A stretch of 64,000 nt of DNA from Chelonoidis abingdonii (lineage: Eukaryota; Chordata; Testudines; Testudinidae). Where the stretch lies: contig NC_133770.1 in the NCBI RefSeq assembly GCF_003597395.2, positions 19,614,505 through 19,678,504 on the forward strand, given 5' to 3'. Positions 18,637 to 29,745 of this stretch are shown here, piece after piece (position 1 is the stretch's first letter; every line of letters begins with the position of its first letter). The position numbers were made by a program, and so were the translations under genes. Below the pieces are notes generated by a model. The model was not told the DNA's origin. It saw nothing but the letters and a program-made list of their open reading frames with translations, and searched no databases.

Positions 18637-20950
18637 ACTTCCTGATCCCCAAGTCCAAGGAAGGGATGAGACCTGTCCTTGATCTCTGCAGTCTCAACAA
18701 GGATATCAAATACATGAGGTTCCACATGGTTACCATAGCAACCATTCTCCCTGCATTGAATGACAATGACAAGTTTGCAACCCTCGATCTTGGGGCACTT
18801 ACTTCCCTGTGGCAGTTTTCCCAAGTCACAGGAGGTTTCTGACATTTCTAGTGGCAAATCAGCATTCTTGGTACAACATGCTTCCCTTTGGCCTGTTCTC
18901 TGCTCCATGGGTATTTAACAAATGTGTGTCTGAGTAGTATCCTATTTTAGAAAAAGAGGAATTCATGTCTTCCCATACCTGAACAATTGGTTAGTGAGAG
19001 GCAAATCCAAAGAACAAGTCCTCGGCCATGTCCAATTCACACTACGTCTCTTTGATCATCTGGGCCTGGTTTTAAACAAAGGAAAGTCTATATTAATACC
19101 ACCCCAAAAAATCAAGTTCATTGGGGCCCTATTAGGCCCTAGGAGTTCCAGAGCATTTCTGCTGAAGGAATGATTTCAAGTAGTTCATCACCTGTGTCTG
19201 GCACTGCAATCTCAACCTTCAACTATGGTCTGCATATACCTGAAGTTACTAGGTCATATGGCTGCATGCACTTACCTAGTCCAGCATGTGAGATTGCACC
19301 TTCTTCCTCTTCAAGTATGGTTGAAGCTGGTCTATCACCTGAGTTGCCAATTGTTGACAAGGCTTGTCTTCAGCCATCCTGGACTCTCTGCAATAGTGGG
19401 CAATTCCAAGCAATGTGTGTCAGCATGTTCTCTTTGCTTGTCCTCCACCAACCAGGACTATAGTCATCATACTTACATAATAGGTTGGGAAGCACATCTG
19501 GTGACACTGAAAATTCAGGTCTTATGTTTGTAATAGGAGGCTTCCTTTCATATCAAGATCCTGGATCTTTGAGCTTGCCGAGTGTTTCAGGATCACATCA
19601 GTGTCACAGCAGTTCATTTACTCGCTGACAACACCACTGCAATGTATTATGTGAACAAGCAGGGAGGAGCTCGCCCCAACCAGCTTTTTCAGAAGCCAAT
19701 GAAGTTTTGACAGTTCTACATCAAGGAGAGCATCATTCCTGCAGCCCCTCACTTACCAGGGATTCAGAATTACGTAGCTGATCATCTCACAGGAAATTGT
19801 CCCAGAATCAGGAGTGGTCTCTGAAGACCAGTGTGTTCAGGTCCATCTTCACAGAATGGGACATATAGACTACCAACCTGTTTTCAACAAGAGACAGCTG
19901 TTTGCCTCTTGAGTGGGTCTCAGTCCAGGCTCCTTAACCGACACTTTCCCTCTGAATAGGAGATCAGCTTTGATGTATGCTTTTGCCCCATTCCACTCAT
20001 TCCTCATCTTATTCTCAAACCAAAGTTGATTCTTGCCAAACAAAATCTCATTGCACCAGCTTGGCAGAGACAATGTAGTTTCTGTGACCTATTCAGTCCG
20101 TCAGTTCGATCTCCCATATCTCTTTCTCTTTCTCCTGATCTACCGACTCAGCATCATAGTCGAGTTTTGTATCCAGTGCTGAGCAGAGCGCACCTCGTGG
20201 CACGAATGCTGCATGGCTAGATGAGTAGGAGCATACTGTATGGAAGCTGTTAGACAAATGCTACTCAACAGTAGAAAAAACTCCACGAGAGCTACCTATT
20301 CTGCCAAGTGGAATCAGTTCTTGATTTGGTTACTAGGCTGGAGTATTCAACCAAAGCCAACCCACATTCAGGAAATTTTTGAGTATCTACTACACCTTCA
20401 ATCCTCTGGTCTGTCTTTCAGCTCCTTGAAGGTCCACTTAGAGGTGATTTTGGAGTTCCATCTTCTAATCCAAGGGAAGTCAATTTTTTTGAACTCTATG
20501 GCAGCAAGATTTCTAAGAGGAAATTACTCATCTCCACCTGCTGGTGAAAGAGCCAGTTCCCTTGTGTGTCCATAATACTGTGTTAGCCTCTGTTTGAGTC
20601 CCTGGTGACTTGTTCTCCATCAGCTCCTATGCCAGAAGACAGTCTTCCTTGTTGCTTTAACATCTGCAAGGAGAGTAAGTGAGCTGCAGGCCTTAATGGC
20701 AAAGCCCCATATATGCGGACCCTATAGTCACATCCAAAATTTTTGTTGAAAGTGATTTCCCAATGTCACCTTAATCAAGTAACAAACTTACCAGTAGCCT
20801 TGCCTAAACCATGCTCAAAGGCGACTTTATACATTGGATGTGATACAAAGCTTGGCATTTTACCTGGAGAAGACTGTCTTTTTGTTCATCACCCTGTGTT
20901 GTTGCTATTACCACTGTATTTAAGTCAGATGCAAACTTTCATTGTTTAAG
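18637..20950 (+). pseudogene. Older DIRS pol relic: RT, RNase H and recombinase
   Basis: The sequence starts inside an RT domain (YFLIPKSKEGMRPVLDLCSL) and proceeds in the expected order with several frameshifts and stops. FPYLNNWLV at about 18,975 replaces the catalytic YLDD, so both catalytic aspartates are changed to Asn. RNase H blocks follow (LADNTTAMYYVNKQGG at about 19,620). The recombinase N-terminal domain lies at 20,240-20,525 (NSTRATYSAKWNQFL). The recombinase catalytic part is only partly readable. It belongs to a different family from the upstream element because the terminal repeats differ. It cannot encode active enzymes. Confidence 0.85.
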
Positions 20951-20988
20951 TAGACTCTGAGCCCTACCTCCTCTGAGTACCGCTTATG

Positions 20989-21366
20989 AGTCACTTGAGT
21001 GGAATACACATGTGCAACCACTGGAAGAAGAAAAAATGGCTACTACCTGTTGTTCTTTGAGATGAGGGTGCAGATGTGTATTCCATGATCCAGCCTCCAT
21101 CCCCTCTGCATCAGAATCTCTACTCTCAAAGTTCAGTGTGAAGGAATTGAACCGGGGGGTGGGAGGGAGGCATCAGGGCAGCACTGTCTTAAATATTCAG
21201 GAGAGGAGCTAAAGGTCAGAGGGCGCAAACACAGACCCTGTCAGAACTGCTAGTCAGAGTTCTCCAGCTTTGATGTGCTGGGCATGCGTACACCTAAGAG
21301 GAATACATGTCTGCACCCACATCTTAAAGAACAGCAGTTACAGTACAGGTAGGTAACGGTTCTCTA
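20989..21366 (+). repeat. ICR and right terminal repeat of the older DIRS family
   Basis: GTTCTTTGAGATGAGGGTGC at about 21,053 and TGTATTCC form the internal region. The inverse (GGAATACATGTCTGCACCCA, then TTAAAGAACAGCAGTTACAG) forms the right end at 21,298-21,345. This repeats the DIRS end logic seen at 18,287-18,636 with a different terminal sequence. Confidence 0.75.
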
Positions 21367-23069
21367 CAACAGGCCTGGATCATAATGCCAATTCTTTCTT
21401 TGGGTCTGTGCAGAAGTATTTCTAGCACTTTACGAAGAAGTAGTTGGTTGAAGCTGGCCTTTAAAGTAAGTGTTTATGAAAGTCAATGTTGCCCCTTGAA
21501 AGTTGTTGTTTTGCACCATGAAAATTGCCCCCTTTACCAAGAGAGGTAAAAAGCAATCTTAACTGTAACCGAAAGTGCATCGACTTAGTATGTTACCATG
21601 ACAGCTGTTGTTGGCAAGATAGCCCAAACAGAACGAAAGAGTGAAATTGAATGGGTTGTTGAGTAGTCTATCAAGGGCAGTAGTGGAAGCCTCACCTTCA
21701 TTAGGTGCAATCAGAACCAAACTGAACAAAGCCACACAAAATATATGCCTTAGGGAACAATCTAGTACTAACAGCTGAATGAAATAAGCAAGTTGACCTA
21801 ACAAACATAGGGGATTTCCATTTCTAATTACTTTTTTGCAAGGAATGTCAAGTGAATTGTCCAAGATCATTTAGCATGTCGATGAAGGAGCCCAGAATCT
21901 CACGCTCAGTTCTGTATGCTAACCACTAGAAAATGCTCTCTTCTTAGTCAGAGACTGTAATGTAATAAAATATTTTCAACAAAACAGCGTATCATCCCAG
22001 ATGACAAAATCTAATTTACAATGGTGCCCTACGTAGCCATCACTGGTATTGGGTTACAGAACAACAAGGTAATCCATCATGCAAAATTTAAAAGCTCAGA
22101 GTTCCATACTAAGGGGCACACTTACATATATACACTTGAAATAATGTAACAAGGCAGTTATACATTAAAATAACTATGTTAGAAACTGGGACTGGGAATT
22201 TCAGTCAGCCGTGGTTCTATTAGAAGATATAGCATAGAACTCTCTTTTCAGTTCTGCAAGAAAGAAAACAGAACAGCATATTTTTTTAGAAATTTCCAAA
22301 AGTACTATATCTGTTTATTTGGCTGGATACCTAAAATTATAGGTCTGGTTAGGATTCATACAGCTTATGGAACAGCTTGCTCACAGAATATAAATGTGAA
22401 ATACACTGTAGTCTGTAATGATAAAATATCTAAAATTAAAAGAAACTCACAGAGGCATGTAGAGATCATTAAAATAATATATACAGACTAGCCTGGGAGT
22501 GCCAGGATAAAAATGAGAGGGAGAATTTTGGATGATAATACCAGGTATAGAGTACCATGAAATTGTTCTTGCTAGATCTGATATATGACTATGTATCGTG
22601 CATATCAGTTTTGACAGTTATGGATTCTCACAGAAGAACTTTGAAACCTGCAGCATGTCACAAATCCTTCTGATTTCAAAAAGCTGTCTTAGCAGCTCTT
22701 GTGAAAAGTGCTTTCAAGCTGTCAATGCAGCCAAAAGCCATGGACACACTATTAAAATGGACTTCCAGAGTCTGTGTCTTAATAAGAATAAAAGCAGATG
22801 TACATCCTTAGAAATACCGTAGCATCACGGGTGCTGACGTATAGTACGTGAGGTTTTACAGAAAATGCTTCATAGATTAATATCCTTACTTATAGGCTAT
22901 TGGTTTACATATGTTCTTCTAAAATCAAGCTTTTTTACAAAAGAAAAAAAATTGTAAAGCCACTTCCCTGTCCTCCCGCAAATCCCTCATTAAAACTTAC
23001 TTTACCATACATCATACAGCTATGGTTACTATTGGTGGTGTATTTATTTGGCTATGTTAACTTACAAGC
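21367..23069. other. No gene recognised; one MIR-like fragment
   Basis: AT-rich DNA. A MIR-like block (CAAGATCATTTAGCATGTCG with flanks) lies at about 21,838-21,950. Frames at 21,559-21,870 and 22,598-22,822 show no recognised domain. Confidence 0.5.
21838..21950 (+). repeat. MIR-like ancient SINE fragment
   Basis: The order of short motifs (TGTCCAAGATCATTTAGCA, GAAGGAGCCCAGAATCTCA, ATGCTAACCACTAGA) resembles the conserved core and 3' part of the MIR family. It is strongly diverged. Confidence 0.4.
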
Positions 23070-23691
23070 TGTGATGGGGCAAGGCCAGATGGCTACAGTA
23101 AAGTACTGAGCAACAGGTATGTTAGCCCCAGGCTAAACAAATCCCTAGTACCCTGGTAATCAAATGGCAGTTGCTCCAGGTTAATCAAGGCACCTGGAGC
23201 CAANNNNNNNNNNNNNNNNNNNNNNNNNNNNNNNNNNNNNNNNNNNNNNNNNNNNNNNNNNNNNNNNNNNNNNNNNNNNNNNNNNNNNNNNNNNNNNNNN
23301 NNNNNNNNNNNNNNNNNNNNNNNNNNNNNNNNNNNNNNNNNNNNNNNNNNNNNNNNNNNNNNNNNNNNNNNNNNNNNNNNNNNNNNNNNNNNNNNNNNNN
23401 NNNNNNNNNNNNNNNNNNNNNNNNNNNNNNNNNNNNNNNNNNNNNNNNNNNNNNNNNNNNNNNNNNNNNNNNNNNNNNNNNNNNNNNNNNNNNNNNNNNN
23501 NNNNNNNNNNNNNNNNNNNNNNNNNNNNNNNNNNNNNNNNNNNNNNNNNNNNNNNNNNNNNNNNNNNNNNNNNNNNNNNNNNNNAGGAGCTGACCCAGAC
23601 TGTGGGTTCCACAAGAGGGGAAGATCACTGAGGTGAACAAATCCGCCAATAAGCGCAGGACCCACCAAAGTAGAGGAGGAACTTTGTCACA
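23070..23691. mobile_element. Solo LTR interrupted by an assembly gap
   Basis: The element begins TGTGATGGGGCAAGG and ends CTTTGTCACA, so it has TG...CA ends. It is flanked by a 4-bp direct repeat, AAGC (23,066-23,069 and 23,692-23,695), as expected for a gammaretrovirus-like insertion. The known parts match a turtle LTR I recall. The centre is Ns, so internal sequence cannot be excluded. Confidence 0.75.
23204..23584. other. Assembly gap (381 Ns)
   Basis: All bases are N. Several apparent open frames crossing this interval are artefacts. Confidence 1.
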
Positions 23692-23835
23692 AAGCCAATA
23701 AAAAATACACTGTACTCAGGCTGTGCACACAGCTAGCGTATTAAAATAGCTCATATTACTGTTACCGTGATCTCCCTTTCCACCTGTGCGCAGGTTGATT
23801 GCTCTTACCTTACTGTTCTGTCTTGTCTTAAACTA

Positions 23836-23950
23836 GAATTATAAGCTCTTAGGAAGAGTAATGGTATTTTACTATGTGGTGGTACATAGCACAATGATGC
23901 TCTGAACTGATTGGAGCCTCTCCACGCTACTGTAATACAAAAATAAATAT
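23836..23950 (+). repeat. 3' tail of a tRNA-derived SINE
   Basis: TTATAAGCTCTTAGG, GGTACATAGCACAATGATGC and a terminal CTACTGTAATACAAAAATAAAT follow the order of the turtle SINE 3' end. Diverged. Confidence 0.6.
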
Positions 23951-24669
23951 TTTTAAGTTGAAGTGATTGAATTATTTTTCACTCACTCTGAATCAGAATT
24001 CTTCCCTTGGTTGCCCTTGTGCATTTGAGAGCAGAATTTGACCCTTAAATGTCTATTATAAGAGATACTGGACACCTCAAAGATCTGTCGCTAAGTTGAC
24101 ATGGATTGTGCTCCATTTGAGTATGGTAAATGTTCTACCATTTCTCTACTCACAGATGTTTAAACAAACAATCTGTCTGACAGTGCTTCCATTTGTCTGT
24201 TGTAGTAACTGTGACTGGAGCCATTTCTAGCTCATTGTGTTGTATTGACCCCCAAGCACTTAATTTCTTAGGCTACTAATGTTAAACACATGTAAGCCTT
24301 GAAACTCAAACAAGGAGACACACATGCTGCTTTTGATGTGTTTGCAGATCACATAGTGGGTGTGATCTCTAGTGCTGTCTTCTGGGTTTTGAAGCATTTC
24401 ATTGCCTTGCCCTTAGAACCTGCTCTGCTGTCCTGGCTTCACCATTCACTATTAAAAGGCTGAGGGAGAGGTGAAATAATCTTTCTCCCTCCCTGAAGTC
24501 TTTATTGGTACCAGTTGACCAGCCTCTACCACCACTGTGCCTTCTACCTTCAGGGTAGCCGCGAGGGCCGTGCAATTGTCCTTCTTCCCTATTAATATCT
24601 GGTCATCTGAGGGGAAGACCCCCCTCCTCTCATCATTGCTGCAGGGTAAGAGCATCTCACAAATATGAC

Positions 24670-24835
24670 TCAAGGTATCTCCTCACCAACTCCTATAGAT
24701 AGGGAGCTGAGGCACAGAGACATTAAATTATTTAACTGAGCTTACACAACAGTCAGTGTCAGAGCTGGGAATTCAGACCAGATTTCATGTAACACTCTTG
24801 CTCTCCTTCCTACAGTCTCTGCCTCCAGGGGCTAG
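24670..24835 (+). repeat. MIR-like ancient SINE fragment
   Basis: GGGAGCTGAGGCACAGAGAC, TTACACAACAGTCAGTGTCA and GAGCTGGGAATTCAGACCAG appear in the MIR order. Confidence 0.6.
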
Positions 24836-24984
24836 ACTAGAGATTCCAAAGTCCTCCTGCAGCTCTGATCTGATTTGACAGCTTTCCTCCCTCCTCTGGT
24901 GCGAAGTAGAGGGGGAGCAGCTAGCCAATGCTCCTGAAATCCCAGAGAATTGCTGGAGGCCTGAGGGTCCCCAACCCCCAAGGT

Positions 24985-26045
24985 TTTATAGATTTCCAGG
25001 CCAGAAGGGACCACTGTGATCATTTAGTCTGACCTCCTGTATAAAACAGCCCACAGAACTTCCCTAAAATAATTCCTAGAGCGGATCTTTTAGAGCAGGG
25101 TGGGCAAACTTTTTGGCCTGAGGGCCACATTGGGGTTCCGAAACTGTATGGAGGGCCGGTTGTGTATTAAATTGCTCCCTTTAGGAATGTGCTACTTATG
25201 GTGTACTACTTACAGCTGCCAGTCCTGGTGCTCTGAGCAGCGTGGTAAGGGGTGGGGAGAGGGAAGGTTGGATAAGGGGCAGGAGGTCCCCAGGGAACAG
25301 GGACAGTTGCATAGGCGTGGGAGTCCTAGGGGGCCTGTCAGGGATTGGGAGTGTGGATAGGGATTGGGGCAGTCGGGACAGGGAGCAGGAGAGATTGGAT
25401 AGATGGTGGGATCCGGAGGTTAGGGGGGGGAGGTCCTGAGAGGGGAAGGTCAGGGGACAAGGAGCAGGTGGGGTTGGATGGATTGGGAGTTCTATGGGGG
25501 CAGAGAAGTGGGAGGGGAAGATAGGGGGCTGGGGCCAGGCTGTTTGGGGAGGCACAACCTTCCCTACCTGGGTGTAGTGTATTAAATTGCTCCCCATAGG
25601 AATGTGCTACTTACGGTGCACTACTTACAGCTGCTAGTCCTGGTGCACCATAAATATCACATTCCTACGGGGAGCAATTTAATACACTAAACCCCCGGTG
25701 GCTCTTGCAGCCATGCTACCAGGCAGGAGCTCGCACCCCGCTGCTCAAAGCACTGGCAGCACAGCATGCTGAGGCTGTGGGGGAGGGGCCGGGGGCTAGC
25801 CTCCCCAGCCGGGAGCTCAAGGGCTGGACAGGTGGGTCCCGTGGGCCAGATGTGGCCCACAGGCTGTAGTTTGCCCACCTCTGTTTTAGAGAAACATCCA
25901 ACCTTGATTTAAAAATAGTCAGTCAGTAATGGAAAATCCACCATGACCCTTGGTAAATTGTTCCAGTGATTAATTGCTCTCACCATGAAAAATGTACACC
26001 TTATTTCCAGTCTGAACTTGTCCAACTTTCTAATTGGGGATGCCT
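24985..26045 (-). repeat. CR1 LINE 3' region, split by a hAT-type insertion
   Basis: CCAGGCCAGAAGGGACCACT and TGATCATTTAGTCTGACCTC (24,998-25,095) are the antisense of a CR1 3' untranslated region. The same repeat resumes at 25,884 with CATCCAACCTTGATTTAAAA and runs to about 26,040. The intervening 788 bases are a later DNA transposon. Confidence 0.8.
25096..25883. mobile_element. Non-autonomous hAT-type DNA transposon (788 bp)
   Basis: The ends are CAGGGTGGGCAAACT and AGTTTGCCCACCTCTG, an imperfect inverted repeat of hAT type. An exact 8-bp target duplication, TTTTAGAG, flanks it (25,088-25,095 and 25,884-25,891), and it splits a CR1 element. No transposase is encoded. The interior is G-rich on the plus strand and carries a direct and an inverted copy of a roughly 45-bp block (25,160-25,215; 25,573-25,635; inverted 25,647-25,690). 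Confidence 0.92.
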
Positions 26046-26573
26046 GGGTGAAGGGAACTAAAGGAGACTATTTCTTTCCCTTTCTGGAGTTGTGACAGGG
26101 TCTGTGAGAGGCTGGGAAGAAGAGCAGGAAATTTTGCAATGATATGTGTTCTGCTGCTTCAGCCATCTTGGTGGTTTGGCTTTGAATCCAAACTGCATTT
26201 GGGCTTTGGTTAACATTCCAAACCCTCATTTTAATACTGGCACTTTCCGGATACCACTATAAACACCACCTTTCTTGGCTGAATATGGCTCTGGAGGGAC
26301 CAAAGTAAGCTACGCAACTATACGCTGCATTTCTCTGTATTCTCTTCTTGCTAAGGAGCAATTTAGCCACCTACTTTAAATTAACATAAATGGGGGTTTC
26401 AGAGCTAAATCTCAGTATGACAAGCTGTGACTTTGATCTCAGTGAAGTTATCATTATGTGATGGGTCACGTGGAAGATTTGCATGGGACCACCAGTGAAG
26501 ATGCTAGTGTAAGGCTGGACTATGTAGCATAAATACTATTGAAAGTCCCCTCCCTCCCACACCTCCATCTTAG
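26046..26573. other. No gene or repeat recognised
   Basis: Ordinary AT-balanced DNA without long frames. Confidence 0.5.
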
Positions 26574-26610
26574 AATCGTAGAATATTAGGGTTGGAAGAG
26601 ACCTCAGGAG

Positions 26611-27000
26611 CATAGACAGCAACTTCCCCTGTTCCTGGTGGGTGCTCAACCCCCCTGCCCATCCTCCCGGCCCTGGCCCTTCACCACCCTCACCCTGCCC
26701 CCATTCCATCCCCTTCCCCCAAGTCCCTGCCCTGGCCCCACCTCTTCTCCGCCTCCTCCCCTGAGCGTGCCGCTTCCCTCCTCCTCCCACTTCCTCCTGG
26801 AAAGTGGTAAGCACCGCCAAACAGCTGTTAGGTGGCAGAAAGCACTGGGAGGGAGGGTGAGGAGTGGGAACGCAGCACACTGGGGGTGGGCAGGGAGAAG
26901 AAGGTGAGGAGGGGGGAGTTTGGCTGTTGGTAGGTGCAGAGCACTAATTTTTTCTCCTGGGTGCTCCAGCCCCAGAGCACCCACGGAGTTGGTGCCTATG
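26611..27000. mobile_element. Non-autonomous hAT-type element (390 bp) inside CR1
   Basis: The ends are CATAGACAGCAACTTC and GAGTTGGTGCCTATG, an imperfect inverted pair. A perfect 8-bp target duplication, CTCAGGAG, flanks it (26,603-26,610 and 27,001-27,008). The interior is a C-rich to G-rich foldback, which explains the long shadow frames on both strands here. Confidence 0.92.
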
Positions 27001-27016
27001 CTCAGGAGGTCATCTA

Positions 27017-27746
27017 TGTTACCTCTGTTCCCCTAAAAACCAACCGAGGGTCACACTTGTATTAGTTTTATTATGATGCCGCCGTTGGGTCAGATAGAAA
27101 AGAGATGGAACTTATTCACCCATTCACCTCATTCATACCCTCATGCACCCACACACTTACACAGGCGGAGAGTTACTGGAGACAGCACAGAGGCCGAGAA
27201 GCCGAAGTGTGGTAGATCTGGTGTATCCACCTGCGGTCACAAATCCAGGCTGCTGAGCAGGTCAAGGAGCAGCAGCTGCTTGTGTGCATGGCTGCTTCCT
27301 GTTGCTGGAACTGGGCGGCTCCTGTCACGTACGCCAAGAAGCATTCCCAGACCAGTTCCTTTTATGCATACCAGGTTCTTTTCTTTACAGCGCTTCATGA
27401 TTGCCCTCTCAGGGCAGATTATAGCAGACACGCCTGGCTCTCTGGGCTCCTTTCTCCTTGCAGCTCCTCTCTACCCAGTCCCACAAACACTACCTTGTTC
27501 ACACTCCCTTATCTTCTCCACACACTCCCCTGTTCACACCCTCTCTGATTGCATGATGGGATATTACACAGCTTGGAAGTTCATATAAGTGGTTACTTTA
27601 AAAAGGTTACAGAGCTTGCAAAGGTTACAAAACTTAAAAAGCTATGCTAACAATAACTAAAGTTACAAAGTCTGCAAAAAGGTTGCAGAACGTAATGGTA
27701 CAAGCTACAGATTTTAGTCACATTTGAGTGGAGGCTTTACATAACA
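27017..27746 (-). mobile_element. Solo LTR (730 bp) inside the same CR1
   Basis: It starts TGTTACC and ends CATAACA, giving TGTTA/TAACA inverted ends, and is flanked by the 5-bp duplication ATCTA (27,012-27,016 and 27,747-27,751). On the minus strand an AATAAA signal lies near 27,066, which sets the orientation. There is no internal coding sequence, so it is a recombined solo LTR. The 171-residue plus-strand frame at 27,073-27,588 runs against the LTR and is probably a chance frame. Confidence 0.85.
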
Positions 27747-27800
27747 ATCTAGTCCAATGCCCTGCTCAGAGCAAGACCAACACCGACTACATCTTAATCT

Positions 27801-28486
27801 GGTATATTTCTCTTTCCTACCATGCAAAAAAATTGACCATTTTGGTAAAAAACAAATCGATAATTTCTCATGTTTTACCTCCATTTTCAAAACTTAATTT
27901 TTCCCCCGGCTGTTAAATTTAAACAACTGTCTTGAAAAGCTAATTGGAAATGCTAGTTGTCAGCAAAAGTCATGCTCTTTAGTACTGAATTTTGCCAGTG
28001 AAAACCAATGTTATAATTTTGTTGTAATCTATCTGAAAAAATAAGATCTGGCATAACTGTGTCAAATGCATAAAGAACAACACCAACAGCAGAATGTATT
28101 ATTAAAAGCCAGCTGAACATCAAAGGTTGGATTGTTTTGTAGATCCAAAAGAAAAGATACATCAGCGAAGTGCTCATTAAATAATGCCTACTCAATCAGC
28201 AACAGGCTTTAGAAATGATTGCTCGTTGATCATATAGGTTTATACTGCTGTCTTTGATGGGAGACTAGTAAAGGCAAAGTAACAAGACACTTTCTGTACA
28301 AAATTTGTAAGATTTCTTTTGTACCTCAAAGTAAAAGCACTCATGATTCTCTGATGTGCCTCAAGCTGCATTATGGGCAAAGATGGGCAAGCTAGTTCCA
28401 TTCAACAGCAACTCGAAATCTGTCACCAAAATAAAACAGCAAGGACCTTTTTCTCTTCATTGTTTTTCATATTCATGGGCCTCTGT
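27801..28486. other. No gene or repeat recognised
   Basis: AT-rich DNA with only short frames. Confidence 0.5.
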
Positions 28487-28762
28487 GGGTACGTCTACGC
28501 TGCAATTAGATACCCACGGCTGGCCCGTGCCAGTTGACTCGGGCTTGTGGGGCTTGGGCTAAGGGGCTGTTTAATTGCAATGTAGATGTATGGGCTTGAG
28601 TTGTAGCCCAAGCCCTGGGACCCTTTCAGCTCACAGCATCCTAGAGCCTTGGCTCCAGCTCAAGCCTGAACATCTACACCACACTTAAACAGCCCATTAG
28701 CCAGAGCTCTGTGACCCCAGGCCAGCCATGGGTTTTTAACAGCAGTGTAGATGTATCCTGTG
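28487..28762. mobile_element. Short non-autonomous DNA transposon
   Basis: GGGTACGTCTACGCTGC at 28,487 and GCAGTGTAGATGTATCC near 28,760 are inverted and similar to the termini of the 1.2-kb element at 6,689-7,889. The interior differs and repeats GGCTTGGGCT/AGCCCAAGCC as a hairpin. No certain target duplication. Confidence 0.7.
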
Positions 28763-29338
28763 CTTCCAGGTTTCATTCAGGAGTGGAAAAGCCAAAGTAC
28801 TTGAGACAGACCATAATCAGAGTATTTGACTGGAAGTGGGAAGTACTAGAACTCTCGAGGCAGCCCGTTCTTCATATGCAGCCATGGGACCCAATTTTGC
28901 TGCAGCTGAACTCAGTGGCAAAACATCCATGGAGTTCAGTGCAAGCAGGTTCAGGTCCCAGCTTTGCAGAAATAAGAGTCAGATAGTTAGGTTAACTTTC
29001 TATGAGGATAAGGACCTGGCTCAAGATGTGGCTCTGCCATGGATTTCCTGGATGACCTTTGGCAAGTCACTTAGTATGTGTAAAGGGGATAATATTTCCC
29101 TACCTACCAGGAGAGGGATATGTGAGGATATATCTGTTCATGTCTGAGTGGCTTTCAGATGCTGCAGTGAGGAACACCATATATAAATAAGTACGTAACA
29201 GTTACAGAGTTCAGCTCGAAAACCTCAGAGGCCCTAACATTTTTGCTCTTGTATAGTTGGCTAAAATAAGTTAACAGAAGATGCTACCGTGTTCCCTGTG
29301 GTGTATTAGGTAAGTTATTTCCTGTAGAGATAGGGATG
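28763..29338. other. No gene; one SINE-like fragment
   Basis: A MIR- or turtle-SINE-like block lies at about 28,995-29,195 (CCTGGATGACCTTTGGCAAG, AGGATATATCTGTTCATGTC). Confidence 0.45.
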
Positions 29339-29550
29339 TATTAACACTACTCTATACGGCACTGGTGAGACCTCACCTGGAATACTGCATGCGGTTCTGG
29401 TCACCCATGTTTAAGAAAGATGAATTCAAACCCAACAGATGCAAGAAGGGCTACTAGGATGATCAGGGATTGGAGAGCCTATTTTATGAGAGGAAACTGA
29501 ATGAGCTTAGTTTATTTAGTCTGGAAAATTGAAGGCTGAGAGGGGATCGG
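29339..29550 (+). pseudogene. CR1 ORF2 C-terminal fragment
   Basis: The plus strand encodes [19 protein letters not shown] followed by a broken segment ending in LNELSLFSLE. This is the C-terminal part of the CR1 reverse transcriptase ORF, with a stop after the basic GY segment. It is too short and broken to function. Confidence 0.8.
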
Positions 29551-29665
29551 ATTAAGACCATAAGAACTGCCAGACTGGATCAGACCAAAGATTCATCTAG
29601 CCCAGTATCCTGTCTTCTGACAGTGGCCAATGCCAGAATTGCTCCCTATAAGTACATTTGGGGTG
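29551..29665 (-). repeat. CR1 fragment in opposite orientation
   Basis: GGATCAGACCAAAGATTCATCTAGCCCAGTATCC-type sequence continuing CTGTCTTCTGACAGTGGCCA is antisense CR1. It directly follows a sense fragment. Confidence 0.65.
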
Positions 29666-29745
29666 GGGGTGTTAAATACTAAAGGAGGGAGAAGAGCTGT
29701 GTAAGCTAAAGGGCAATGCTGGCACCAACACAGATGGGCTCTGAA

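Larger units (their letters stand above)
23692..24984. other. No gene recognised; SINE and MIR-like fragments
   Basis: A SINE tail lies at 23,836-23,950 and a MIR-like fragment at 24,670-24,835. A pyrimidine-rich frame at 24,452-24,673 has no recognised domain. Confidence 0.5.
26574..27800 (-). repeat. CR1 3' end split by two later insertions
   Basis: The CR1 3' end (AGAATATTAGGGTTGGAAGA antisense) runs from 26,574 to 26,610, reappears at 27,001-27,016 (CTCAGGAGGTCATCTA) and again from 27,747 (ATCTAGTCCAATGCCCTGCT). Removing the two insertions joins the pieces exactly at their target duplications. Confidence 0.85.

Noticed and set aside
23093..23668. Open frames of 140-191 codons across the run of Ns
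   Set aside because: They consist of unknown residues from the assembly gap and carry no information.
26536..26984. 112-114 codon frames on both strands
   Set aside because: They lie inside the C/G-rich foldback of the hAT-type element with a perfect target duplication.
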